In this document: in pieces, positions 46,300-53,152 of the stretch
Position numbering within the stretch: position 1 is the stretch's first letter
Layout of the letters: each line of letters begins with the position of its first letter
DNA from: Paracrocinitomix mangrovi
GTDB lineage: Bacteria; Bacteroidota; Bacteroidia; Flavobacteriales_D; Crocinitomicaceae
Direction of reading: 5' to 3'
Length of the DNA stretch: 64,000 bases
Assembly: GCF_019740355.2 (NCBI RefSeq)
Contig: NZ_CP091819.1
Coordinates: forward strand, 2,108,001 to 2,172,000
Translations under genes and position numbers: made by a program
The notes under the pieces: model-generated
Seen by the model: the letters and a program-made list of their open reading frames with translations, nothing else
Told to the model about the DNA's origin: nothing
Databases searched by the model: none

Positions 46300-46868
46300 G
46301 TTTTAACCACCTAAGTCCGTAATTCTCTTTTTTGGATATGGATCATTAGGATTAATAGCTAATGCTCTTTGAAACAACAGTAATGCTTTTTCATGGTTTC
46401 CTTCTTTAACATATTTTTCTGCTGTCTGAATAATTGCGAAATATTGCTCTTCATCTGAATCACAATGTATTACCATTTTATCAATATCATTTATTCTAGA
46501 AGTGACATGAGCGTCTTGTTTACATCCTGAATAAATTCGATATGACAAGCAATAATTTCTTTTAGTAAATAAAGAGTCGGCGAACAAGACTACTGCCAGA
46601 TTTGGATTCTTTGAATTTTCAATTTTGTCAACCAAAGATTCGCAAATTGAGATCATACTTTGTACATAGTTGAATTTCCATTCTTTTGAGGCTATTTTGT
46701 AATGATTGAGAGCTTTCTGGAATTTTTGATTTCTAAAATTTCTGTCGGCTTTATTTATTTCAGACTGATAAGCTTTCCAGTTTATATTAATCTCTTGGCA
46801 AAAGGTGGTCTTTGTGCAAAACAAAAAAATTAAGGTAAGTACTTTGATTATTTTTGCGTAATTGTGCA
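46108..46868 (-). repeat. Exact tandem duplication of a whole cassette, copy B
   Basis: 761-bp second copy of 45347-46107. The next base after it diverges (gtttgag against gtttggg), so the repeat ends cleanly. Confidence 0.9.
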
Positions 46869-46869
46869 T
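46303..46869 (-). CDS. Exported TPR-like protein, copy B
   Basis: Identical 188-residue product to 45542-46108: signal peptide, then two TPR-like helix pairs. The presence of its own attC makes it a complete, independently movable cassette. Confidence 0.72.
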   Translation of the reverse strand: MHNYAKIIKVLTLIFLFCTKTTFCQEININWKAYQSEINKADRNFRNQKFQKALNHYKIASKEWKFNYVQSMISICESLVDKIENSKNPNLAVVLFADSLFTKRNYCLSYRIYSGCKQDAHVTSRINDIDKMVIHCDSDEEQYFAIIQTAEKYVKEGNHEKALLLFQRALAINPNDPYPKKRITDLGG

Positions 46870-46940
46870 AACGTTTGAGTAAAAATAGGCATTGATGCCG
46901 CACTGCGCAAGCAGTTATTTTTACTTAATATGTTATGTAT
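46863..46940 (-). repeat. attC site, short type
   Basis: About 78 bp: left end tgtgcataacgtttgagtaaaa, right arm gttatttttacttaatatgttatgtatt. Its inner arms are gtaaaaat and atttttac, a further compensated version. Short loop with tgcgcaagca. Confidence 0.82.
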
Positions 46941-46953
46941 TGTTTTTAATTGT

Positions 46954-46961
46954 TAGATTTG
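46954..46961 (+). promoter_or_regulatory. Bacteroidota promoter -7 box for the AbiL-like operon
   Basis: TAGATTTG fits TAnnTTTG, 27 bp before the ATG at 46989. It gives the inverted cassette its own promoter. Confidence 0.5.
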
Positions 46962-46988
46962 TGAAAAATTCTCAAATAATAGAATTAG

Positions 46989-48275
46989 ATGCTTATAGAA
47001 TTTAGTGTTGGCAATTTTTATTCGTTTAAGGATATTCAGACAATTAGTCTAAATGCTGCAAATATTGTATCAAAATATCCTTTTGTGGATCAAAATAATG
47101 TTTTCAATCATAAAGGGCTTAAATTATTGAAATCTAAGGCAATTTATGGTGCAAACGCAAGTGGGAAAAGTAACCTTTCTAGAGCTTTTGTCTCATTTGT
47201 TTCAATTATTAATGAGTCCGTAAAGAATGATGGATTATTGGAGTTTAGAATTTTTCCCTTTGAACTCTCTACGGAAACTGATTCCAAGCCTTCGTTTTTT
47301 CAGATGGTTTTCTCAGTTAACAATGTTATTTATCGGTATGGGTTTGAAGCGGATAGATCAAAAATTCATTCTGAATGGTTGTATGGTACTCCCAACAAGC
47401 GTGAAGTGTATTTTTTTAGAAGAAAAGGGAAGAAAATAGAGATTAACAGCAATCAATTTTTAGAAGGACATAAAATTGAACAGTTGCTCGGCAAAGATAG
47501 TGATGTTGCAAGGCCGAATTCTCTTTTTTTAACGACCGTTGCTACTTTAAATGGTAAACTAGCAAAATCCATTGTAGACTATTTGTCCGGATTGGTTGTG
47601 ATCACAGGATTGATGGATTTTGAATTAAGAAGATTTGCTGAAACTGCACTACAAAATGACAAAGTTCGAGCAAGAATAGCCAAAATGCTAAAGAATGCAG
47701 ATATTGGACTGGAGGATATTAATGTCTTAGAAATAAATCAAGACAATCTAGGAGATGATGCGCCTGAAGCACTTATGAAAAAAGTAAGGGGAGGTAAAAA
47801 ACATAATATTGTTATTACCGATCATATGAAATATGATAAGTCAGGTAAAAAGTTAGGAACTTTCCCAATGAGTTTAGACATCCATGAGTCTGAAGGAACG
47901 AAGAAAATGTTTGAAATAAGTCCAGTTCTTATGGATGTGTTGAATAATGGTAAGGTGCTCGTGTTTGATGAATTTGATGCTAGATTGCACCCCCTATTAA
48001 CGCGAAAGATTGTGGAGATGTTCAATTCAAAGCGAACAAATAAAAAGAACGCACAGATAATTTTTGCTACTCATGACACCAATTTGCTTTCAGCAAAATT
48101 ATTGAGGAGAGATCAAATTTCATTTGTAGAGAAGGATAAATACGGAGCGAGTCACCTTTATAGTCTTGTGGATTTTAAAGGAGTAAGAAATGACTCTTCA
48201 TTTGAAAAGGACTACATCCAAGGAAAATTTGGCGCTATACCATTTTTAGGAAATTTAGAAGAGGTATTTGGATAG
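46989..48275 (+). CDS. AAA ATPase of the AbiL/RloA type (COG1106-like), probable phage defence
   Basis: A 428-residue P-loop ATPase. Walker A is GANASGKS (about 54-61, Lys60); Walker B is VLVFDEFDARLHP (near 323), and a His-switch IIFATHD lies near 357. MLIEFSVGNFYSFKD at the N-terminus is typical of the AAA15/OLD-like SMC-related group. Followed 3 bp later by RloB, it forms the AbiLi/AbiLii arrangement known from Lactococcus abortive infection; PARIS and OLD systems share the ATPase-plus-Toprim logic. It probably senses phage and unleashes its partner. Inverted relative to other cassettes. Confidence 0.83.
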   Translation: MLIEFSVGNFYSFKDIQTISLNAANIVSKYPFVDQNNVFNHKGLKLLKSKAIYGANASGKSNLSRAFVSFVSIINESVKNDGLLEFRIFPFELSTETDSKPSFFQMVFSVNNVIYRYGFEADRSKIHSEWLYGTPNKREVYFFRRKGKKIEINSNQFLEGHKIEQLLGKDSDVARPNSLFLTTVATLNGKLAKSIVDYLSGLVVITGLMDFELRRFAETALQNDKVRARIAKMLKNADIGLEDINVLEINQDNLGDDAPEALMKKVRGGKKHNIVITDHMKYDKSGKKLGTFPMSLDIHESEGTKKMFEISPVLMDVLNNGKVLVFDEFDARLHPLLTRKIVEMFNSKRTNKKNAQIIFATHDTNLLSAKLLRRDQISFVEKDKYGASHLYSLVDFKGVRNDSSFEKDYIQGKFGAIPFLGNLEEVFG

Positions 48276-48278
48276 ATT

Positions 48279-48956
48279 ATGCCAAAGAAGACTAGACATA
48301 TTAAGATCACAGATCAAAGCAAACCTTGGTTAAGAAAAAAGAGCTTGACCAAATACAAAATTGAAGAATTACAACCCAAAGATTCAATTTTGATTGTTTG
48401 TGAAGGTCAAACTGAAGAACGATATTTTAAGTCTTTTCCAGTTTCAAATGCTCAGGTACAGCCGGTTGGTGTAGGTTGTAGCCATAAGTCCTTAGTCGAA
48501 TGTGCAATTAATATGGCTGAGGACGAAGATTATGATCAGGTTTGGTGTGTTTTCGATATGGATTTTAAACCTGGAGAAAATGGTCAATTTGAAAGATTTG
48601 ATAATGCAATCAATATGACAGTATCTAACGGATTTAATTGTGCATACTCTAATGATGCTTTCGAATTATGGTTTGTCTTGCACTACGAACACATTGATCA
48701 AGAATATTTGCGAGATTTTTTATTCGAAAAATTAAGTCAGTTTTGGGATATATCATACGTTAGAGAAGGGAAGAAATGGGCATTTGCAAATGATATATAT
48801 TCCCGTTTGGAAAGAGATGAAAGAGCAAACCAAGAGTTGGCAATAGATCGTGCGGAAAAATTATTTGAACTTAATTCTGATAAACCACCGCACAAACAAA
48901 TTCCTGTAACACTCGTTTTTGAACTTGTTAAGATCTTAAATGAGTATATAGAATAA
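48279..48956 (+). CDS. RloB-type Toprim-like partner (AbiLii-like)
   Basis: A 225-residue protein of the RloB type. Toprim-like acidic residues are visible: the Glu motif VCE42GQTE46ERYF and the Asp pair VWCVFD93MD95F. By analogy with OLD and PARIS nucleases these would bind metal for nucleic acid cleavage. Separated by 3 bp from the ATPase, so the two are co-translated. It lies in a cassette whose ends are exact complements (gttatgtatt with aatacataac). Confidence 0.83.
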   Translation: MPKKTRHIKITDQSKPWLRKKSLTKYKIEELQPKDSILIVCEGQTEERYFKSFPVSNAQVQPVGVGCSHKSLVECAINMAEDEDYDQVWCVFDMDFKPGENGQFERFDNAINMTVSNGFNCAYSNDAFELWFVLHYEHIDQEYLRDFLFEKLSQFWDISYVREGKKWAFANDIYSRLERDERANQELAIDRAEKLFELNSDKPPHKQIPVTLVFELVKILNEYIE

Positions 48957-49129
48957 TACATAACGTTTGGGTAAAGTTAGGCATTTATGCCGTCTTGATG
49001 TGCGCAGGCCAAAACCCCGGATTCTGGTTTGTCCGACCGAGTGATGGACGCCCGGATATGTACACGTACTGGGAGGGAAAAGCGTGGCCAGAGAGTCGGA
49101 CATGAACTTTACCTATTATGTTAGCAACA
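48956..49129 (-). repeat. attC site, aggcattta subfamily
   Basis: Left end aatacataacgtttgggtaaag; right end aactttacctattatgttagcaaca. gtaaag and ctttac pair. It closes the inverted AbiL cassette. Confidence 0.88.
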
Positions 49130-49130
49130 G

Positions 49131-49652
49131 TTATTTATCAATATAGAAAGCCCCATTGTCGCTAGGATTGACAGTTGCGTAGTAGCCACTTACTTTCGTG
49201 AAGTCTTTGTCACAATTCCCTGAATAAGAAATCTGTTGCTCCGATATATATGATTCCGAAGTTGGGTTTTTGATATTAAATTTGACAGTATATTCAGTTT
49301 CCGTTGGATTTTCAGAATTATCTCCTTCCGTCATTTTATTCGAGAATACACCTACCATTATTATTTCATGTGTTTCTCCTGTTTTGTAAAGACTCCATAA
49401 ATCGTAGTATATGGTCGCGTTAAATTCAAACTCTTGATTTGGAGTAATGTTTTCAGGTAGGTCAGCAACAATTCTACCCGAGATCATGAAATAGTCGTCC
49501 GATTCCCATTCACCAGTCCAATATGACTCTCCATATTCAGAAGGTATTTTACTTCGATAGTTAAAGTAATTAGCTAAGACAATTGCAAGCCATCCGAATA
49601 TAAAAATGGACAAGAAAATGAGAGCTCGCTTTTTTAACTTCCCGTTTTTCAC
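49131..49652 (-). CDS. Membrane-anchored hypothetical protein
   Basis: A 173-residue protein: basic N-terminus and one helix (about 10-28), then a beta-rich exported domain (ESYWTGEWESDDYFMISGRIVADLPENITPNQEFEFNATI) without known family. Confidence 0.6.
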   Translation of the reverse strand: MKNGKLKKRALIFLSIFIFGWLAIVLANYFNYRSKIPSEYGESYWTGEWESDDYFMISGRIVADLPENITPNQEFEFNATIYYDLWSLYKTGETHEIIMVGVFSNKMTEGDNSENPTETEYTVKFNIKNPTSESYISEQQISYSGNCDKDFTKVSGYYATVNPSDNGAFYIDK

Positions 49653-49655
49653 AAT

Positions 49656-49830
49656 TGTTGCTAACGTTTGGGTAAAGCTAGCAATTTATTGCGACGTGAA
49701 GTGTGCTGGCCAACCCCGTACTTTGGCTGTCCGACCGTGTGAAGGCCAAACCATTTTATGGGCACGCTATGGGCGCAAGTGAGTTGGCAAAAAAGGGAAG
49801 GACATGTGCTTTACCTATTGTGTTATGTGC
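49656..49830 (-). repeat. attC site
   Basis: Left end tgttgctaacgtttgggtaaagc, right end gctttacctattgtgttatgtgca; closely related to 38874 and 39585. Confidence 0.88.
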
Positions 49831-50314
49831 AGTTTTTTACTCCGAGAATTTTTTTACCTTTTTTGTCATTCAATATTATTTTTGAATTGGTCCTTTTAAC
49901 CCGAATTGAAGAGACAAATGAGTCATTGAAAAATAGAAAAGCTTTTTGTTCTAGTAATAAGTTGATTAATAGACAGCTTGGATTAAAATTTGTTTTGTCT
50001 GAGTCGTATTTTTCAAGGTAAGAATTAAGAGAGTAGTTGACATTACCCTTAATCACATAGTCAGCTTGTAGTTGTTCCTTTATTTTGTGATAAATTGTTG
50101 TTGTAGAATCTTGATTTACTGTTTTGATTTTGTGTCTTAAAGCGTTATTCAGTGTGTCTTTATGTACGTAAATTTTTGACTTCTGAATATTGAATATTAC
50201 AAACTCATTTTCGTTTTCTAAAGTTCCAGTTGGTAAAAAAATCTCCGTCACTTTATTTTGTCCAAATGATTTGAAAAAGCAAAGCAACACAAATATGACT
50301 AGATTCAACTTCAT
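49823..50314 (-). CDS. Exported hypothetical protein
   Basis: A 163-residue protein with a signal peptide (about 1-18, KSFGQ). The body has alternating basic and polar strands and a C-terminal DKKGKKILGVKNC. The stop overlaps the attC end. No family recognised. Confidence 0.58.
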   Translation of the reverse strand: MKLNLVIFVLLCFFKSFGQNKVTEIFLPTGTLENENEFVIFNIQKSKIYVHKDTLNNALRHKIKTVNQDSTTTIYHKIKEQLQADYVIKGNVNYSLNSYLEKYDSDKTNFNPSCLLINLLLEQKAFLFFNDSFVSSIRVKRTNSKIILNDKKGKKILGVKNCT

Positions 50315-50319
50315 TTAAT

Positions 50320-50491
50320 TGCACATAACGTTTGGCTAAAGCTAGCAATTTATTGCGTGCGAAGTGTGTGGGCAAAAAATCCCGGACTTTGGCTGTCCGA
50401 CCGAGATGGCCGCCCGGACTGTGGACACGTAATGGGCGGAAGAAGCGAGGCCAAAGGGTCGGACGTTAGCTTTAGCTATTGTGTTGTGTAC
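50320..50491 (-). repeat. attC site
   Basis: Left end tgcacataacgtttggctaaagc, right end agctttagctattgtgttgtgtacc; gctaaagc and gctttagc pair. Confidence 0.88.
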
Positions 50492-50991
50492 CGTTTTTTA
50501 CAATGGGTTTTTGGGTCATATCTATCTCTGGGAACCATTACCATTGTGTCGATATTGTCTGGTTGATGTTCAGGTGATATAGGCTCCGAAGTGCCATAAA
50601 ATGCTCCATACTCAAATTTGTAAATATGGAATTTAGAAATTGAAGGCACACCTACTATTGCGCTCTTTTCACCATAGAATTCAAAATATACTCCTTGAGA
50701 ATTTTCGTCTATTTTATATTGAAGTGGCAATGAGTCACGATCATATCCACAAACCGAGTCATTAACGAATTGACCTAAACTGAATTTATCTCCATTTGTC
50801 ACAGAAACGGTTAAAATTGTGCTGTCTCGCCATGAAGCTATTTTATTCCAAACAAAATCTTTGTTAAGAGTAATAGAATCTTCAAAAGGCTCCTGAGTTA
50901 TTGGCACTGAATTGACACTTTCTATTTCTTTGGAATTACAGGAAGTAATTAACAGAAAGCAGAGAACCTGAAAAATCAGAATTAGTTTCAT
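50476..50991 (-). CDS. Hypothetical lipoprotein
   Basis: A 171-residue lipoprotein (TSC, Cys18). Ser/Thr-rich linker, then a beta domain with VCGYDRDSLPLQYKIDE and a PISPEHQPDNIDTMV loop. No family recognised. The C-terminus runs into the attC right end. Confidence 0.6.
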   Translation of the reverse strand: MKLILIFQVLCFLLITSCNSKEIESVNSVPITQEPFEDSITLNKDFVWNKIASWRDSTILTVSVTNGDKFSLGQFVNDSVCGYDRDSLPLQYKIDENSQGVYFEFYGEKSAIVGVPSISKFHIYKFEYGAFYGTSEPISPEHQPDNIDTMVMVPRDRYDPKTHCKKRYTTQ

Positions 50992-50999
50992 AATTCAAT

Positions 51000-51194
51000 G
51001 GTACACAACGTTTGGCTAAAGCTAGTGATTTGTTGCTTGCGCAGCAAGTACAAAACACGTGCGATAGTGCGGAGGCCAAAACCCCGTATCGTGGCTGTCC
51101 ACCGAGTTAGGCCAAACCATTATATGGACACGCCAATGGGAGCAAGTGCGCCGGCCAAGGGTGGACGCTTTGCTTTAGCTATTGTGTTAGCAAC
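51000..51194 (-). repeat. attC site, long type
   Basis: Left end ggtacacaacgtttggctaaagc, right end gctttagctattgtgttagcaaca. Loop with gcttgcgcagcaagtac hairpin, as in 36233. Confidence 0.88.
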
Positions 51195-51200
51195 AGTTTT

Positions 51201-52043
51201 CTATTTCATGTACATAATTAACCCTTTGTATTTGTACTTTTTATTAAAATCCTGAAACCTCCATGCCATTTCAGGAAAACTTATTATTATTTCATTTACT
51301 TTTTTTCTGGAAAGAAGTAAATGGATTTGTCTTTTTGAGTCAAGTTGAGCAATTGGAATTTCATTGATTCCGTTATAATAGTATACCTCACTTTTAGCAA
51401 TGACAGGTATTGAATCTTCTGTAATTTCTTTGCGAAAAATTAAATGATTATTATTCTGAGTTTCAAAATATTCATATTGAGTGATAATTTGATCACGTGG
51501 ACAATACTCATAAGAACCATTATAAAATGTCATTAGATCACTACTGTCAGAAAAATACCTACAGTCACCTCCACAACTCAATAAATAGTCAAATTGAGAA
51601 TAATCACAGAGACTGTCTATAATTTTGAAAAACTTGATACTTCTGGGTCTTCCTTCATAGTTGTATGGCTCTTTTTCATGCCACAAACGAAATTCTTTTG
51701 TGATTAGGATCGGTGAATTTAATGTATCAAACTTTATATAGTTATGGATGAATAGCTTTCCTTTAAAAAACTCACTTCGATCCGTAAGAATTCCTTTTTT
51801 TGAAAATGAATATTTCGTTGAATCTCCTCTATTATATTTTGTCCAAATACCTTGGAATTTATTTTGTTCGAAAATACCGCAGTAAAATGTTACAGTTGAG
51901 TCCCAAGGATGAATAAATGAGACCTGATAATAGCCATTAACATTCAGGTCTTTCCAACTTCTAATTTTAATAGTATCAGTTTGTCCAAAACTAAATAGCG
52001 ACTGAAAAAATAAGATTAGAAGTGTTAATCTTTTAGTGATCAT
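51201..52043 (-). CDS. Exported hypothetical protein, attI-proximal cassette
   Basis: A 280-residue protein with a signal peptide (about 1-20, LFSFGQ). The body is rich in aromatic and charged residues with a Cys cluster (LLSCGGDCRYFSD, YEYCPRDQ). It is the last cassette before the array boundary and, by polarity, probably the newest. No family recognised. Ends are exact complements (gttagcaaca with tgttgctaac). Confidence 0.63.
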   Translation of the reverse strand: MITKRLTLLILFFQSLFSFGQTDTIKIRSWKDLNVNGYYQVSFIHPWDSTVTFYCGIFEQNKFQGIWTKYNRGDSTKYSFSKKGILTDRSEFFKGKLFIHNYIKFDTLNSPILITKEFRLWHEKEPYNYEGRPRSIKFFKIIDSLCDYSQFDYLLSCGGDCRYFSDSSDLMTFYNGSYEYCPRDQIITQYEYFETQNNNHLIFRKEITEDSIPVIAKSEVYYYNGINEIPIAQLDSKRQIHLLLSRKKVNEIIISFPEMAWRFQDFNKKYKYKGLIMYMK

Positions 52044-52094
52044 TTCGGAAGTTCTATTTTATTTATAAAACCTGATTATGGAATGGTTACTAAT

Positions 52095-52153
52095 TGTTGC
52101 TAACATCCGAATAAAGTAACTAGTTACTTTATTCCTTTTATAGTTATTGTTCA
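52095..52153 (-). repeat. Compact terminal attC- or attI-like site with perfect palindrome
   Basis: About 55 bp: left core tgttgctaacatccg, then a perfect 26-bp palindrome at 52109-52134 (half-site GAATAAAGTAACT), then spacer ccttttata and gttattg. It has all attC parts without a loop. It bounds the array; no cassette gene follows on its right. Confidence 0.6.
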
Positions 52154-52478
52154 CCTAATTTATAAAAAAGAATTGAACTCAATTCAAATTGAATTTAAGT
52201 CTTTAATTGCTTTCAGATTGCTTGAAATATTAGATAAATACTGAATCTTGAGGTTGGTGAAAATTTTGAAAGAACTTATAATTTTAAGATAATTAAAATG
52301 GAACGAACCTAAAATTATAAGCGTGTATTTATACGTTTAATTATACGACTATTCCAGCTTAGGGATTGAGCGCGCCAGGCTGGTGGGTGGTTGCGGAGCT
52401 CTTAATTTGCGCAGCCAATTAAAGCGACTGAGCGAAAGCCCGACCAACGGTAGTTGGGAAGCCCCAAATACAAAATAA
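52154..52478. other. Intergenic region with structured GC-rich block
   Basis: No gene is seen. The left part is AT-rich. The block at about 52359-52466 is far richer in G+C than its surroundings and contains short stems (CCAAC/GTTGG at 52444-52457 and TTAATT/AATTAA near 52402-52422). It may be a REP-like element, an RNA or a remnant of the integron platform; none can be shown. Confidence 0.4.
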
Positions 52479-52501
52479 GAGAGCCTGTAAAACAGGCTCT
52501 C
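52479..52501 (-). terminator. Terminator of dps
   Basis: GAGAGCCTGT and ACAGGCTCTC form a perfect 10-bp stem with a 3-nt loop. On the minus strand it is followed by TTATTTT, 26 bp past the dps stop. Confidence 0.8.
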
Positions 52502-52526
52502 CTTTCACTTAATTCAACTATTTATA

Positions 52527-52994
52527 TTACCCCAAATAAGAGGTTAACATCCAAACTAGTTTTTCACTTTGTGAGATGTAATCACTCATTAAAGAGTTGG
52601 TTCCTTCATCATCTGCATCAGCAGAAAGGCTTAACAAGGCTCTTTCTTTGCCAATTAAAACAGAAAAATTATTGATAACATGCTGTACTCCGGCAGGTCC
52701 GTCTGACACATTATTAATTTCCTTGATTTCTGAATTATTGATATAATCTGTCATGGTATGCAACGGAGTTCCGCCCAAGGTTAAAATACGTTCTGCTATT
52801 TCATCAACTTTTAAAATGGCATCATTGTACAGCTCTTCAAATTTTAAGTGCAGTTCAAAAAATTCTTTCCCCTTTACATTCCAGTGTAATCCTCTTAGAT
52901 TTTGATAAAATATTTGGTAATTGGCCAAAAGATCATTCAATCCTTGTGACAATTGTTTTGCTTTTTCTACCTCAATTCCTATTGCGTTTTTCAT
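52527..52994 (-). CDS. dps: Dps, DNA-protecting ferritin-like protein
   Basis: A 155-residue four-helix protein with the Dps ferroxidase pattern: NLRGLHWNVKGKEFFELHLKFEELYNDAILKVDEIAERILTLGG holds the His and Asp/Glu ligands shared by neighbouring subunits. Dps dodecamers oxidise iron with peroxide and protect DNA in stationary phase. Single gene with its own terminator. Confidence 0.92.
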   Translation of the reverse strand: MKNAIGIEVEKAKQLSQGLNDLLANYQIFYQNLRGLHWNVKGKEFFELHLKFEELYNDAILKVDEIAERILTLGGTPLHTMTDYINNSEIKEINNVSDGPAGVQHVINNFSVLIGKERALLSLSADADDEGTNSLMSDYISQSEKLVWMLTSYLG

Positions 52995-53152
52995 TGTTTT
53001 TAGTTTTGTTTCACTACAAAGTTGGGGACAATTAAGGTATAAATCAAATCGATAATATTGATTACACTATAGATTATCTCTAAGAGAATTAAAGGCTTAA
53101 CATTAGAACTTGCTATAAATGAATTTTTTAGTTTTATATTAGACTTTTACTA

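Larger units (their letters stand above)
17112..52153 (-). mobile_element. Integron gene-cassette array without integrase (CALIN-type), about 40 attC sites
   Basis: About 35 kb of small genes, mostly on the minus strand, each separated by an attC-type site. On the plus strand the left arm reads taacgtttgg-(c/g)taaag and the right arm ctttac/ctttagc-ctattgtg-tta. In at least 15 cassettes the ten bases at one end are exactly complementary to those at the other end, and the sequence differs from cassette to cassette. That is expected only if cassettes moved as circles through R' and R''. No tyrosine recombinase is encoded from 1 to 64000. Sites are tidy from about 29 kb to 52 kb and progressively degenerate to the left. 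Confidence 0.88.

Noticed and set aside
46989-48956. Retron or Gabija system
   Set aside because: There is no reverse transcriptase or UvrD-like helicase. The pair fits the AAA15 ATPase plus RloB arrangement instead.
19364-51194. Regular repeats with unique segments between them, like a CRISPR array
   Set aside because: The repeats are 75-265 bp, imperfect and hairpin-forming, and the segments between are whole genes of 340-2000 bp. No cas gene is present.
39493-51255. Recurring plus-strand reading frames across intergenic sites with shared peptides such as PALWLSDR, GHAMGASELAKKGR and CALPIVL
   Set aside because: They are translations of the attC repeats on the opposite strand. Similarity follows the DNA repeat, lengths vary and no start signals are seen.
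17112-52153. Transposon or insertion-sequence cluster
   Set aside because: No transposase is encoded and the repeated units have the ends, arms and orientation of attC sites instead of terminal inverted repeats with a transposase gene.
52359-52466. tRNA or tmRNA gene in the GC-rich block
   Set aside because: No cloverleaf, T-loop (ttcaanc) or tmRNA ends could be fitted.
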